In this document: positions 43,390-52,319 of the stretch, one piece after another
How positions within the stretch are numbered: position 1 is the first letter of the stretch
Layout of the letters: the number at the start of each line of letters is the position of its first letter
Source of the DNA: Acidobacteriota bacterium
GTDB lineage: Bacteria > Acidobacteriota > Blastocatellia > UBA7656
Assembly: GCA_040754075.1 (NCBI GenBank)
Contig: JBFMDH010000023.1
Coordinates: 59,534 to 123,533, forward strand
Direction of reading: 5' to 3'
Length of the DNA stretch: 64,000 bases
Notes under the pieces: generated by a model
The model's database searches: none
Seen by the model: only the letters and a program-made list of their open reading frames with translations
Told to the model about the DNA's origin: nothing
Position numbers and translations under genes: made by a program

Positions 43390-43416
43390 TCATTTCGGTA
43401 AAATCAAAACTTCGCT

Positions 43417-43938
43417 TTAAAAATTCCAGCGCATCAGCACGCGCTTATCAAGTGGCAATTGGTTTTCGGCTTCTTCGCGACGAATTGTTTTGAACGGTTC
43501 CGTCAATTCATCATCACCAAGAATTCTGAAACCCAGTTTTTCATAAAACGGCGCATTCCACGCGACATCCATAAATGTCGATAAAGTAATCGCCGAAAAC
43601 CCTGCTGAGTTTGCCCAATCACCAACTGCAAAAATCAACCTTGTTCCCAACCCTTTTCTGCCGTGTTCGGGAACGACATCCAATTCGTGCAGGTAAACTT
43701 CATCGTCTAAAATTCGCACCGCCGCAAACCCTACCGGATGATTCTCGCAATCGACAACTACCCATAAAAGATTTTCCTGTTGTCGCGCCTTATAAAACTC
43801 AAGCGAATGGGGTTCGCTATCGACCAGATAATCATAAGGCGTCTCGCGAAAAAGTTTTGCCGCCGCACATTCGATTTCCGGCATCCGCATCACTTCATCA
43901 AGTTCCGCCAGGCGAATGGTATATTCGGAAATCGCCAT
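43417..43938 (-). CDS. GNAT-family N-acetyltransferase
   Basis: 173 residues from ATG 43938, just after the trpA stop; the frame extends four codons further back. The acetyl-CoA-binding signature is LHELDVVPEHGRKGLGTRLI (V-x-P-x4-[QR]-G-x-G/A), with flanking strands NLLWVVVDCENHPVGFAAVRIL and FYEKLGFRIL. The substrate is unknown. It is probably co-transcribed with trpA upstream and aroQ/tyrA downstream, without an obvious role in the pathway. Confidence 0.88.
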   Translation of the reverse strand: MAISEYTIRLAELDEVMRMPEIECAAAKLFRETPYDYLVDSEPHSLEFYKARQQENLLWVVVDCENHPVGFAAVRILDDEVYLHELDVVPEHGRKGLGTRLIFAVGDWANSAGFSAITLSTFMDVAWNAPFYEKLGFRILGDDELTEPFKTIRREEAENQLPLDKRVLMRWNF

Positions 43939-43939
43939 C

Positions 43940-44734
43940 CTACTGCACACCTCTCAGAGAAACCAACCGCTGAGTTAGCTCGCCAACTTTTTCAATCAAC
44001 GATTCATGGTGTCCATATTTTTCGATTTCGGCGACAAGGCGACTGCCGACCACCGCGGCATCGGCGTGTTGCCAGACTTCGGCAACTTGTTCGGGAGTTG
44101 AAACGCCAAATCCTACGGCAACCGGCAAATCCGTAAAACGTCGCACACGCCCCACCAGACTTGCCGCCGACTCCGATAAACTCTGTTGCACCCCCGTGAC
44201 TCCGGTTCGCGATACCGCATAGACAAACCCGGTGCAAACGTCAGCGATTAATTTCAAGCGGGCATCGGTGCTCGTCGGCGCGACCAAAAATATCGTATCA
44301 ATGTTGGCTTCACGCATCTGTTTGATGTATTCACCGGCTTCTTCGGGCACGAGGTCGGTTATCAACACCCCATCAACTTCGGCTTCACTTAATTCCTTAC
44401 CCATATTGTCCAGTGATAACAACGGGTTCAAATAGCTGAAGAGCACAATCGGCACATCGCAATGCCGGCGAATGCGTTTGACTAGGTTGAGACAATCGCG
44501 CACGCTCACTTGATTCAACAAGGCGCGCTCCGAAGCCCGTTGAATCACCACTCCATCCGCCATCGGGTCGGAAAACGGCACCCCGAGTTCGATAATATCC
44601 GCGCCGGTTTTCGCGAGTTCGAGAATGATTTTTTCTGTCGCTTCGAGATTCGGATCGCCCGCCGTGATATAAGGAATAAACGCCTGGCGTTTCGCTTTTT
44701 TCAACGCTGCAAATCTTGTTTTAATTCTGCTCAT
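43940..44734 (-). CDS. trpA: Tryptophan synthase alpha subunit
   Basis: 264 residues, full length. Catalytic Glu49 (DIIELGVPFSDP) and Asp60 (DPMADGVVIQ) are present. It cleaves indole-3-glycerol phosphate to indole, channelled to TrpB. Codons 6-21 share a 47-bp exact match (44670-44716) with a broken trpA start at 45592-45638, beyond the MNT-HEPN cassette, while codons 1-6 differ (MSRIKT here, MTRIEA in the remnant). The present 5' end therefore probably came in with the cassette or was rebuilt at insertion. It is normally adjacent to trpB; the cassette separates them by about 1 kb. Confidence 0.96.
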   Translation of the reverse strand: MSRIKTRFAALKKAKRQAFIPYITAGDPNLEATEKIILELAKTGADIIELGVPFSDPMADGVVIQRASERALLNQVSVRDCLNLVKRIRRHCDVPIVLFSYLNPLLSLDNMGKELSEAEVDGVLITDLVPEEAGEYIKQMREANIDTIFLVAPTSTDARLKLIADVCTGFVYAVSRTGVTGVQQSLSESAASLVGRVRRFTDLPVAVGFGVSTPEQVAEVWQHADAAVVGSRLVAEIEKYGHHESLIEKVGELTQRLVSLRGVQ

Positions 44735-44765
44735 TTTCTAACGTCTCAATACAACATTTAAAAAA

Positions 44766-45152
44766 TTAAACTGGCAATCTGAAATTAATCCGAATCACCA
44801 TTCGCACTTGCTTACAATTTTTAATTGCGTCTTTTGCATCAGATTTAGTGGCTGTAATTCCCGGATAGCGATAGGCAACAGCAAATGGATTAAGGTAAAT
44901 CAAAAATGGTTGCAAGACTACCCAATTTGGCTCCGAAGGTAAAATCAGTTGATGCAAAACCAATAAATCATGGGTTCTTCCAAAAGGAATTCCAGCTTCT
45001 TCCAATCCGGCTTTCAGATATTTTTCGGCACATTGTTGAGCATGAAAAACCGCCGCGTCATAGCTTGGATGTTTACGGGCGCGATAGCTCATATTGGCAA
45101 CGTGCCAATCCTCTTCTGCCTTGTTTATCCATTCAAGCGTGGTCTTTTTCAT
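44766..45152 (-). CDS. HEPN-domain protein (toxin-like partner)
   Basis: 128 residues. The HEPN signature is seen in WINKAEEDWHVANMSYRA, YDAAVFHAQQCAEKYLKAGL and GRTHDLLVLHQLI. This is the common MNT-associated HEPN type; the strict R-x4-6-H ribonuclease motif is not clear here (Arg59, His61). It is encoded with the nucleotidyltransferase upstream, overlapping it by 20 bp. In studied MNT-HEPN pairs HEPN is the RNase toxin, and MNT inactivates it by adding AMP. The C-terminal ~30 residues are less conserved. Confidence 0.85.
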   Translation of the reverse strand: MKKTTLEWINKAEEDWHVANMSYRARKHPSYDAAVFHAQQCAEKYLKAGLEEAGIPFGRTHDLLVLHQLILPSEPNWVVLQPFLIYLNPFAVAYRYPGITATKSDAKDAIKNCKQVRMVIRINFRLPV

Positions 45153-45534
45153 ACATCACCTTTCCACGCTCAAGGATTTCTCGAATAAACCGGTCGCCTA
45201 TCTGTAATCTCTCGGAAATTTGTTCTGTAGTTCGCACCAGCAAATCCAGAGGCAAGATTCCTACCGTGTTAATGATGTGCGAGAGTAACTCAGACGCCTG
45301 GCGAAACGGGCTTCCTTCAAACGGCATCACAATTAACAAATCAACATCCGAATCAAGCGTCGGTTTACCATAAGCAAACGAACCAAACAGGACGATTTTT
45401 TCAGGCTTAAATTTGTTGACGATAGCTTGGCAAACCGCTTGAATTTGTTTGCGACGTTGACCCAAACTGATTCCTATTACAGATTCATCAGGTAATTCGG
45501 CAGTGCGATAATTTCGGTTCAACTGGCGGCTCAT
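45133..45534 (-). CDS. MNT-domain nucleotidyltransferase (antitoxin-like)
   Basis: 133 residues from ATG 45534, with GGAGTG upstream; a GTG three codons earlier is possible. The minimal nucleotidyltransferase motif FGSFAYGKPTLDSDVDLLIV holds GS and the D-x-D metal ligands. The N-terminal ~40 residues are an unusual extension. It is the first gene of the MNT-HEPN cassette, which lies between trpB and trpA on the same strand. The cassette is flanked on one side by trpA and on the other by a remnant of the trpA start. Confidence 0.88.
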   Translation of the reverse strand: MSRQLNRNYRTAELPDESVIGISLGQRRKQIQAVCQAIVNKFKPEKIVLFGSFAYGKPTLDSDVDLLIVMPFEGSPFRQASELLSHIINTVGILPLDLLVRTTEQISERLQIGDRFIREILERGKVMYEKDHA

Positions 45535-45590
45535 TGGAATCACTCCATTGTCAATCAGTCATTTTGGCTTTTACGTTGTTTGCCGTGCTA

Positions 45591-45656
45591 TTAAGGAATA
45601 AACGCCTGGCGTTTCGCTTTTTTCAACGCTGCAAATCTGGCTTCGATTCGTGTCAT
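45591..45656 (-). pseudogene. Truncated duplicate of trpA 5' end
   Basis: On the minus strand ATG 45656 opens MTRIEARFAALKKAKRQAFI-P and stops with TAA. This is trpA codons 1-21, with two conservative differences in the first six codons. A 47-bp stretch (45592-45638) is identical to 44670-44716 in the intact gene. It lies 53 bp downstream of trpB, exactly where trpA should begin. The MNT-HEPN cassette separates the two copies. Confidence 0.9.
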
Positions 45657-45709
45657 CGTTTGATTGGAGCGGGAATTTGTTAAAACGCCTTCCACTCCCC
45701 TTCTCCCCT

Positions 45710-46915
45710 TCACCCTTTCTCCCCTTCTTCCAATAGTGGCATCACGGTATTGACATCTTTATCGCCGCGCCCCGAAAGATTGACAACGATGATTTCATCG
45801 CGCTTCATCTTAGGCGCGGTCTTAATCACTTCGGCTACGGCGTGGGCGCTTTCCAGCGCCGGAATGATGCCTTCGAGTTTCGCCAGAAGTTGAAACGCCG
45901 CTAATGCCTCTTCATCATTTGCCGAAGTATAAGCGATGCGTTCAGCGTCATGCAGGTAAGCGTGTTCGGGCCCGATTGCCGAATAATCCAGTCCTGCGGA
46001 AATCGAATGCGTCAGCGCGATTTGTCCCGCCTCATCCTGCAAAATATAACTGCGCGTCCCTTGCAACACGCCGGGTTTTCCGCCGCTGAAACGCGCCGCG
46101 TGTTCGCCCAGTTTGATTTCGCGTCCGCCCGCCTCGACGCCGAGCATTCTCACATCTTCATCTTTAATGAATTCGTAAAACAGCCCGATGGCATTGCTGC
46201 CGCCACCGACGCAGGCAATCAATAAATCAGGCAATCGCCCTTCGGCTTGCAAAATCTGTTCGCGCGCTTCGCGTCCAATCACCGATTGAAAATCCCTGAC
46301 CATCATCGGGTAAGGGTGCGGACCCAGGGCTGAACCTAATAAATAATAGGTATCCCCGACATTCGTAACCCAATCGCGCAACGCTTCATTGATGGCGTCT
46401 TTCAATGTCCGGCTGCCCGCATCAACGCCGACGACATCCGCACCGAGCAGTCGCATGCGAAAAACATTCAACTCCTGACGGCGCATATCTTCGGTGCCCA
46501 TATAAACCACACATTGCAGATTCATCAATGCGCACACGGTCGCCGTCGCCACGCCATGTTGTCCCGCGCCGGTTTCGGCAATGATGCGCGGTTTGTTCAT
46601 GCGCCGCGCCAGTAACGCCTGTCCAATAGCGTTGTTGATTTTATGCGCGCCGGTGTGACAGAGGTCTTCGCGTTTGAGATAAATTTTCGCGCCGCCGAGA
46701 TAGTTGGTTAAGCGTTCGGCAAACATTAACGGCGTCGCTCTGCCGACAAACTTAGAAAGCAGATTGTTGAATTCCGCCTGAAACCCGGTGTCCTGTTTTG
46801 CCGCTTCATAAGCTACGGTCAACGCTTCGAGCGGCTGCATCAAGGTTTCCGGGACAAAGCGCCCGCCGTATTGCCCAAAATGACCGCCTGCATCCGGTAA
46901 GTGATAATTATTCAT
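45710..46915 (-). CDS. trpB: Tryptophan synthase beta subunit
   Basis: 401 residues, full length. The PLP-binding Lys92 lies in [19 protein letters not shown], and the phosphate-binding loop is [11 protein letters not shown]. It joins indole and serine to give tryptophan. Upstream on the minus strand one expects trpF, but a block of plus-strand genes (47241-56730) intervenes, so trpB now needs its own promoter in the 190 bp upstream (a TTGACG is present there). The 3' end is a purine-rich tract (GAAGGGGAGAAAGGG). Confidence 0.97.
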   Translation of the reverse strand: MNNYHLPDAGGHFGQYGGRFVPETLMQPLEALTVAYEAAKQDTGFQAEFNNLLSKFVGRATPLMFAERLTNYLGGAKIYLKREDLCHTGAHKINNAIGQALLARRMNKPRIIAETGAGQHGVATATVCALMNLQCVVYMGTEDMRRQELNVFRMRLLGADVVGVDAGSRTLKDAINEALRDWVTNVGDTYYLLGSALGPHPYPMMVRDFQSVIGREAREQILQAEGRLPDLLIACVGGGSNAIGLFYEFIKDEDVRMLGVEAGGREIKLGEHAARFSGGKPGVLQGTRSYILQDEAGQIALTHSISAGLDYSAIGPEHAYLHDAERIAYTSANDEEALAAFQLLAKLEGIIPALESAHAVAEVIKTAPKMKRDEIIVVNLSGRGDKDVNTVMPLLEEGEKG

Positions 46916-47240
46916 GCTTTATTACTGCGCTTTTTGATTAATTTCGTCAAAATTTCGTTACTTTTTTTTAAGAACAGTGATATAACTCGCCTGCTATTTA
47001 ACAGCCTGTCATCACCTGCAAAACGAAGGCTGGATTATAGCATAGAAGTCCGAAAGTGGAATTCACAGCAACACGATAAACAGCCGTTTCATTGACAATC
47101 TTATTATGTGGGCTTGCAATTTTGCACAATCGTTTTTCTCACCCGACGTTCGGCAAACTTTTTGGTCAAGAACTATCTGTATCTTTTTATGTATCCCTTC
47201 GGGAGGCGCATTGCTGGCTAAAGTATACGGCATCGCGTCA

Positions 47241-48128
47241 ATGAAAACCGTAACCCTTTATTTGATGTTGCCCGGCATGGTCGTCTTACTCACCTTCTGG
47301 ATTTGGGCAATCAAATCAGGACAGTCACAACTAAGCAGAGATTTAATCATCGGCTTTTTAGGTGGGCTTGCCGGAACCATTGCTTACGACCTGGCGCGTG
47401 TGCCGTTCACATTTTCGGGGCAACGGATTTTTGCGCCCATCAGCGCCTATGGAATTTGGTTGTTAGATAGCGCCACATCTTCACGCCTGACCGAACTGGT
47501 CGGTTGGTCATATCATTTCTCGAACGGCATCACCTTCGGCATCATGTATGCTTTGCTGAGTCCGGGTCGCCATTTTGTTTATGCAATCATCTGGGCAGGT
47601 TTACTGGAAACCATCGCCATCCTTTCTCCGTTTGCAACTATTTTTCACCTGTCGGGAAATTATCAGGCAATCGCCATCGCCTACTTAGGACACCTGGCTT
47701 ACGGGTTGCCTTTGGGTTTGATGATACAAAAGCCGGAAAAAACCTGGAATTTTACCAATCAGTACCGGTATGTTTTGCTGGCGAGCCTTTCAATGGCAAC
47801 GGCGATGGCGGCGCTTTGGTTGCTGACTGCGCCCTCAATGCGCGAACGCGATGCGCGGGTGCAACCGCAAACCTTTCGCGTCGAGGGCAAGGCGCTAAAT
47901 CCCGACTGGCTTCGTATAGAAAACCATGAGCAGATAAAAATTGATAATTCGCAAAGCGACGCGATTTCCGTGCGCGTCAAACAGACCAACCAAACGATGC
48001 AGGTCGAAAGCGAGCAAGTTGTGCCGATGCGATTTGAGAAGACGGGCATTTATCAAATCTTTATTGAAACCGATGCGATGACGAGAAGCAGTTTTATCAT
48101 TGTCGAACCGGTTGAAATTAACAAATAG
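47241..48128 (+). CDS. Membrane protein with C-terminal cupredoxin-like domain
   Basis: 295 residues from ATG 47241. A TTG at 47211 has a better ribosome site (GGGAGG) and would add ten residues; the open frame to 47106 is not protein-like. About six transmembrane helices (e.g. LMLPGMVVLLTFWIWAI and LIIGFLGGLAGTIAYDLARV) are followed by an extracytoplasmic beta domain (FRVEGKALNPDWLRIENHEQIKI to IYQIFIETD) with cupredoxin shape but no visible Cys/His/Met copper site. It starts the plus-strand block that splits the trp genes. Function unknown. Confidence 0.65.
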   Translation: MKTVTLYLMLPGMVVLLTFWIWAIKSGQSQLSRDLIIGFLGGLAGTIAYDLARVPFTFSGQRIFAPISAYGIWLLDSATSSRLTELVGWSYHFSNGITFGIMYALLSPGRHFVYAIIWAGLLETIAILSPFATIFHLSGNYQAIAIAYLGHLAYGLPLGLMIQKPEKTWNFTNQYRYVLLASLSMATAMAALWLLTAPSMRERDARVQPQTFRVEGKALNPDWLRIENHEQIKIDNSQSDAISVRVKQTNQTMQVESEQVVPMRFEKTGIYQIFIETDAMTRSSFIIVEPVEINK

Positions 48129-48145
48129 TCCAAAGGAGAAATCCG

Positions 48146-51100
48146 GTGGCTAATTGTGCGCGTTGTGGCGCTCCACTCAAACCCAATAAAAAGTTCTGCA
48201 CGAAATGTGGCTTGCCGGTTGCGCCACCCATCGCGCCACAGGAAAAGTTCGTTGATGCTCAACCGACCAGACCGCCTGACCAAACGTCTGCGCCCGGCAA
48301 TCTGCCACAGGCTTTTTGTATAAAATGCGGCGCGCCTTTAAAAGCCAATACCAGATTTTGTACGCGCTGCGGTGAACCGACATTAATCGTTGCGCCGCCC
48401 GGTTATTCTGTGCCCCAGCCATATGCTTCACCAACACCTCAACCTTTCCCTGCACAAAGCCATCTCGGACAGCAACAATTTGGTAAGCAACCCGTCCCGC
48501 ATATTCAACCGGGCGCGCCCGTTGAGCAACCGGAGTTTAAAATCAAACCTTCGGGCAGGGTTATTCAACGCGAAGGTTTTCCTTTAAGGTTTGTTGCGGC
48601 AATCATTGATGGAGTGATTACTACGGTTCTGGTTTTCGCTCTCACTTTGGCGACAGGGCTTTTATGGATTTCCCCGGTCATTATTGGCGCTTATTATTTC
48701 ATCGAGGTGTTATTTGGCTACACCATAGGCAAACGCCTGCTGGGTTTGATGGTTTTGGGCGCGGAAGGCGCTGACAACTCCACTGCAAACCTTTATCCAT
48801 CGGCGACCGGCGCGCACTTGCCGCCCTTTGAAGTTACCCATGACGCCTTGAAGCGTCGTTGGCAATTAAAGGTCGGCATTATTTGTCTATGCAATCTGCT
48901 GATTACTTTACTTGGGCAACTCCAAGCGCCTGACCCGGTGCGCTGGCTTTTGTTATTACCCGGAATCATTTCGTTTTTTGCCAGCCTTTCGATTTTTGGC
49001 GCTGCCAAACAAACCTATTACGATAAATTGTCCAAAACTGCGGTATTCAAGGTTGATTTTCAAAGCGCCCCGCAAACCGCTAGACCGGGCAAAAATTTCA
49101 TCACCACTTTTTTTGAAAGCCTCAGCCGTTTTATTAAAACCAATTCCGGCATATTCGATAAACACGGACGCTTTTCCGTCGCAGGGCTATTGTTGCTTCC
49201 TTTCAGAATTATTAAAGCGCGATTTAAAGCCTTCGTGCGCGGCTTTCTCATCGGCGCGATCATCCATTTTCTGGCGGTCGGTCTAAGCGGCGGTTTCGAT
49301 GATGTCGCCGCCAATCCGCTGGCGAGTCTGTTGATTCCCACCACCAGTTCAATCTATTTTCCGCTGGCATCGGTTCTATGGATGATTGGCTCGATGGCGT
49401 TTTCATACATTCGAGCGAGCCGTTCAAAAACCAAAGCCCCACCGCTTAAATTTGCCGCATCAACCTTGATTCCTCTCTTCATCAGCATCGGCTGGTATCT
49501 GTTGCTGGCTAAACTGGGGCTTGCAGATGACGGCGGCTTATCGGAAATTGCCTCAGACCCAACGAATATTATCAATCAAGGCGGAGCAAACTTAGCCGGT
49601 CAAAGCGCCGGGCTTGGCGGCGTGCCAACCGGACTGGGCACCGCCATTGGCAACGCCATCCCTCCGGAGGTCAACGAAGAGCCGCCGGGTGACAAGAGCC
49701 GAGAGCCTTCTTATTACGCAAGTTCTCAAGCCTCCGATGCTTCATCAATGAGTCCTTCCTGGCAGTCGAGTATCAGTCCTTCCGGGATGGCTTCATCCGA
49801 GTCGCTGTCAAGCGGGTCATCCGATTCCTTGAGTTCCGATTCATCAGCTTTAAGCTCGTCGGGGCTTTCATCATCAAGCAGTTTGAGTTCTTCATCAGAT
49901 AGTTTGTCATCGAGTCTCAGTTCCTCATCAGACAGTTTGTCTTCGAGTCTCAGCTCAACTTCCGACAGCAGCCTTTCATCATCCGATGTGAGCAGTTCGT
50001 CATCTGATAGTTCCGTCGTATCATCAGATTCTTCAACCTCTGGTTCGTGGGAGAGTTCGGCATCAAGTTTATCGGAGAGTTCTTCACCGGCAGCGAGCGA
50101 AAGTTCAAGTTCCGGTCCCTTGCTCTGGATAATCAGCATGACCGTTATCCCCACTCGTATAGAGAGGGGATATGATGATCCGGTGTGGGGACCGACGGTT
50201 TATTACACCTTTGACATCACCATGCCCTACATCAATAACACCGGCGATGATGTATTTTTCTCAGGGGATTCCTATACCGGCGGCAATATGTCCGACCATG
50301 AGCAGATCGACCCGAAAACCATTTTCAGTTCAACCGTGCATACCCGTTGGAGCTATTATCTGGGCAAAGGTCAACCGGTGGTTTTCAAGTATCACATCAT
50401 CGGGCGAGATGGCATACGCAGCAACACCGTCACCTGGTCATGGCGTAGGGGCGATGCGATACCCGCGCCGCCGTCTTCATCAGCAAGCCCATCCGCGGAG
50501 CCTTCCAGTTCATCGCTTTCGCCAAGCCCGTCTTCTTCAGAATCGAGTTCTCTATCATCCGAAAGTTCTTCATCTTTGAGTTCAGCTTCGGAAAGTTCTT
50601 CATCGGAAAGTTCATCTTCAGAGATACAGTCTTCGAGTTCATCTTCAGAGAGTTCAAGTTCGGAATCATCCGCTTCATCGTCGGAAAGTGCTTCATCCGA
50701 AAGTTCATCTTCGGAGAGTTCAGCGTCATACAGTTCATCGGCTGGTTCGAGTTCAGAAAGTTCCAGCCCATCCGCTTCAAGCGAATCTTCATCATCTTCC
50801 GCTGCATCATCTGAAAGTCCTATCAGTGAGGATGAGTTGCGCCGCAACATTATCAATGCCATGAATCGGGCGAACCAGACCATCGGTTATGACGGGCACT
50901 TAGACCCGAATTTTTGGGACAATCAAGGGTGGGTGAATTGGACATTAAAACCCGGCGTCAAACCCAGTGATGCCATTGAAGCGATTTTCCGCAATGGCTC
51001 CGGCAGTAAGATGGAATGCCTTTCGGCAATATCAGCCATTTATTACAAAGCCATTTTAGATACCATCGGTGCGGACAAATTCAATGCTCTTTTCAAGAAC

Positions 51101-51481
51101 GGCATGGAAGTATCAACCCAAAGCCCGGTTTTCAATTTCTTCAACACCAAAGACCCCAGTGCGCCATTGGAACCCGGTGACTGGTGCTATATTAAAGGAC
51201 ACCCGGATTATCACTCGGAAGATTTTAGAAAGGCTTTCGGCAAAGACGTCGGCGCGTGGCAGGGCGAGAATGCCATCTACCTGGGCAATGGAAAATACAC
51301 CGGGCTGGGTTTACAGGAAATGACCGAGGACGAAATGAAGCAGGAGATGTTAAAAGCCTACAACGATAAAGTTGATATGTATAACCGAACCTCTTATGGA
51401 CGAGCGCACCCGAAAACCCATGCTTCGATAAATGAAATAACCGGACTTCTGCGGAATAACGTGTTTGAGCCGGCAATCTGA
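48146..51481 (+). CDS. Zinc-ribbon / RDD membrane protein with Ser-rich stalks and Tgl-like transglutaminase domain
   Basis: 1111 residues from GTG 48146 (AAAGGAG upstream). Residues 1-80 hold two zinc ribbons (CARCG..CTKCG; CIKCG..CTRCG). Residues ~142-300 are an RDD membrane domain, and ~340-480 carry further helices. Ser-rich low-complexity stalks (~525-655 and ~770-893) flank a beta domain (~657-768). Residues ~895-1090 resemble the Bacillus spore protein-glutamine gamma-glutamyltransferase Tgl: MECLSAISAIYYKAILDTIG (Cys958, Glu957), PGDWCYIKG, and WQGENAIYLGNGKY (Glu1041). Tgl's catalytic Cys and Glu positions are kept, but its GHGIG His is replaced (GLGL). It would be exposed outside the membrane; the cross-linking role is inferred. 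Confidence 0.75.
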   Translation: MANCARCGAPLKPNKKFCTKCGLPVAPPIAPQEKFVDAQPTRPPDQTSAPGNLPQAFCIKCGAPLKANTRFCTRCGEPTLIVAPPGYSVPQPYASPTPQPFPAQSHLGQQQFGKQPVPHIQPGAPVEQPEFKIKPSGRVIQREGFPLRFVAAIIDGVITTVLVFALTLATGLLWISPVIIGAYYFIEVLFGYTIGKRLLGLMVLGAEGADNSTANLYPSATGAHLPPFEVTHDALKRRWQLKVGIICLCNLLITLLGQLQAPDPVRWLLLLPGIISFFASLSIFGAAKQTYYDKLSKTAVFKVDFQSAPQTARPGKNFITTFFESLSRFIKTNSGIFDKHGRFSVAGLLLLPFRIIKARFKAFVRGFLIGAIIHFLAVGLSGGFDDVAANPLASLLIPTTSSIYFPLASVLWMIGSMAFSYIRASRSKTKAPPLKFAASTLIPLFISIGWYLLLAKLGLADDGGLSEIASDPTNIINQGGANLAGQSAGLGGVPTGLGTAIGNAIPPEVNEEPPGDKSREPSYYASSQASDASSMSPSWQSSISPSGMASSESLSSGSSDSLSSDSSALSSSGLSSSSSLSSSSDSLSSSLSSSSDSLSSSLSSTSDSSLSSSDVSSSSSDSSVVSSDSSTSGSWESSASSLSESSSPAASESSSSGPLLWIISMTVIPTRIERGYDDPVWGPTVYYTFDITMPYINNTGDDVFFSGDSYTGGNMSDHEQIDPKTIFSSTVHTRWSYYLGKGQPVVFKYHIIGRDGIRSNTVTWSWRRGDAIPAPPSSSASPSAEPSSSSLSPSPSSSESSSLSSESSSSLSSASESSSSESSSSEIQSSSSSSESSSSESSASSSESASSESSSSESSASYSSSAGSSSESSSPSASSESSSSSAASSESPISEDELRRNIINAMNRANQTIGYDGHLDPNFWDNQGWVNWTLKPGVKPSDAIEAIFRNGSGSKMECLSAISAIYYKAILDTIGADKFNALFKNGMEVSTQSPVFNFFNTKDPSAPLEPGDWCYIKGHPDYHSEDFRKAFGKDVGAWQGENAIYLGNGKYTGLGLQEMTEDEMKQEMLKAYNDKVDMYNRTSYGRAHPKTHASINEITGLLRNNVFEPAI
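49888..49953. repeat. Tandem 33-bp repeat coding SSSDSLSSSLS
   Basis: Two 33-bp units (49888-49920 and 49921-49953) differ at only three bases and encode an 11-residue serine-rich unit. They are part of a longer decayed array of TCATCAGA-type units that makes the Ser-rich stalk and could change length by slippage. Confidence 0.8.
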
Positions 51482-51516
51482 GATTGCAATCTTGAGCTTT
51501 GAGTAAAGGAGTAAAC

Positions 51517-52275
51517 ATGCCTGACTATCGGGAAGAAGCCACTCAAGCGTTGGAGGTCGAGCGCGTTAGAGCCTTCATAGATAAATATACGGCGGATGCC
51601 AATTTCTGGGAATGGTTGAACACCACCGCTGTTCCTTTAGGTCTGTTCTTCGCCATCGGACGAAACCTCACGCCACACGAGGAGATGTATAAATTATCCG
51701 GCAGCCGACAATTAATTCTCTGGCAATATCGCGTCGCCTTGGAATGTGACAAAGCTGAAAGAAGAAGTCCCATCATGACCCGGCTGGATGAAATCAGCAT
51801 ACAAACTGCGTTTCGCTCTCCTTCAAACCTGCTCATCGCAGAGGCGGCAACCGAGGTCTTAAATTCAGCCAAATTATCCGGTCTGCCGTTTGAAGCGCAA
51901 AAAGCGGTCTTCCTGTATTACCTACTTGCCGCAGCAGATTTCCCGGAACTAAGAGAGACCGTCATTCGCGTCATTACAGAAAGCGTTGATTTCTTTTTAA
52001 ATCGCGCCTTTCTTTCTGCCGCCGTATCCGCCTATCAAGGCTCGTTGGTGAAGTTGTTGGCGTTGGCATGCCTGCAATCGGCTGACCGAGCCGAAGACAT
52101 CGCAAAAATTATCGAAATCGCAACGGCACGCAAACGAAATGATTTATCGCCGAAAGATTACGCAACAGAAATTGTCGGCTGGTATGACGAAGTCGAGAAG
52201 CGATTGCTTGTGAATACCGATGCGCTGTATCCCGCGCCGCCGTTTATACCATTTTACAAATTAACCGACGTTTGA
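51517..52275 (+). CDS. Helical hypothetical protein
   Basis: 252 residues from ATG 51517, with AAAGGAG upstream. It is predicted almost entirely helical (EEATQALEVERVRAFIDKY; RSPSNLLIAEAATEVLNSAK; FEAQKAVFLYYLLAAAD; LVKLLALACLQSADRAEDI), with a short hydrophobic patch (AVPLGLFFAIG) but no clear membrane helix. No recognised family. It lies between the transglutaminase-like and GT9 genes and is probably in the same transcript. The function is unknown. Confidence 0.6.
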   Translation: MPDYREEATQALEVERVRAFIDKYTADANFWEWLNTTAVPLGLFFAIGRNLTPHEEMYKLSGSRQLILWQYRVALECDKAERRSPIMTRLDEISIQTAFRSPSNLLIAEAATEVLNSAKLSGLPFEAQKAVFLYYLLAAADFPELRETVIRVITESVDFFLNRAFLSAAVSAYQGSLVKLLALACLQSADRAEDIAKIIEIATARKRNDLSPKDYATEIVGWYDEVEKRLLVNTDALYPAPPFIPFYKLTDV

Positions 52276-52319
52276 ACAGGTTGGTATCCCATCAACTCAA
52301 TCCGCTTTGCAGGATGCTC

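Noticed and set aside
49726..50154. Long acidic ORF on the minus strand opposite the Ser-rich region
   Set aside because: It is the reverse reading of TCATCAGA-type serine codons, which yields repetitive Asp/Glu/Leu; no start signal or domain.
50392..50883. 163-codon acidic ORF on the minus strand
   Set aside because: Same artefact from the second Ser-rich stalk; the plus-strand gene is clearly coding.
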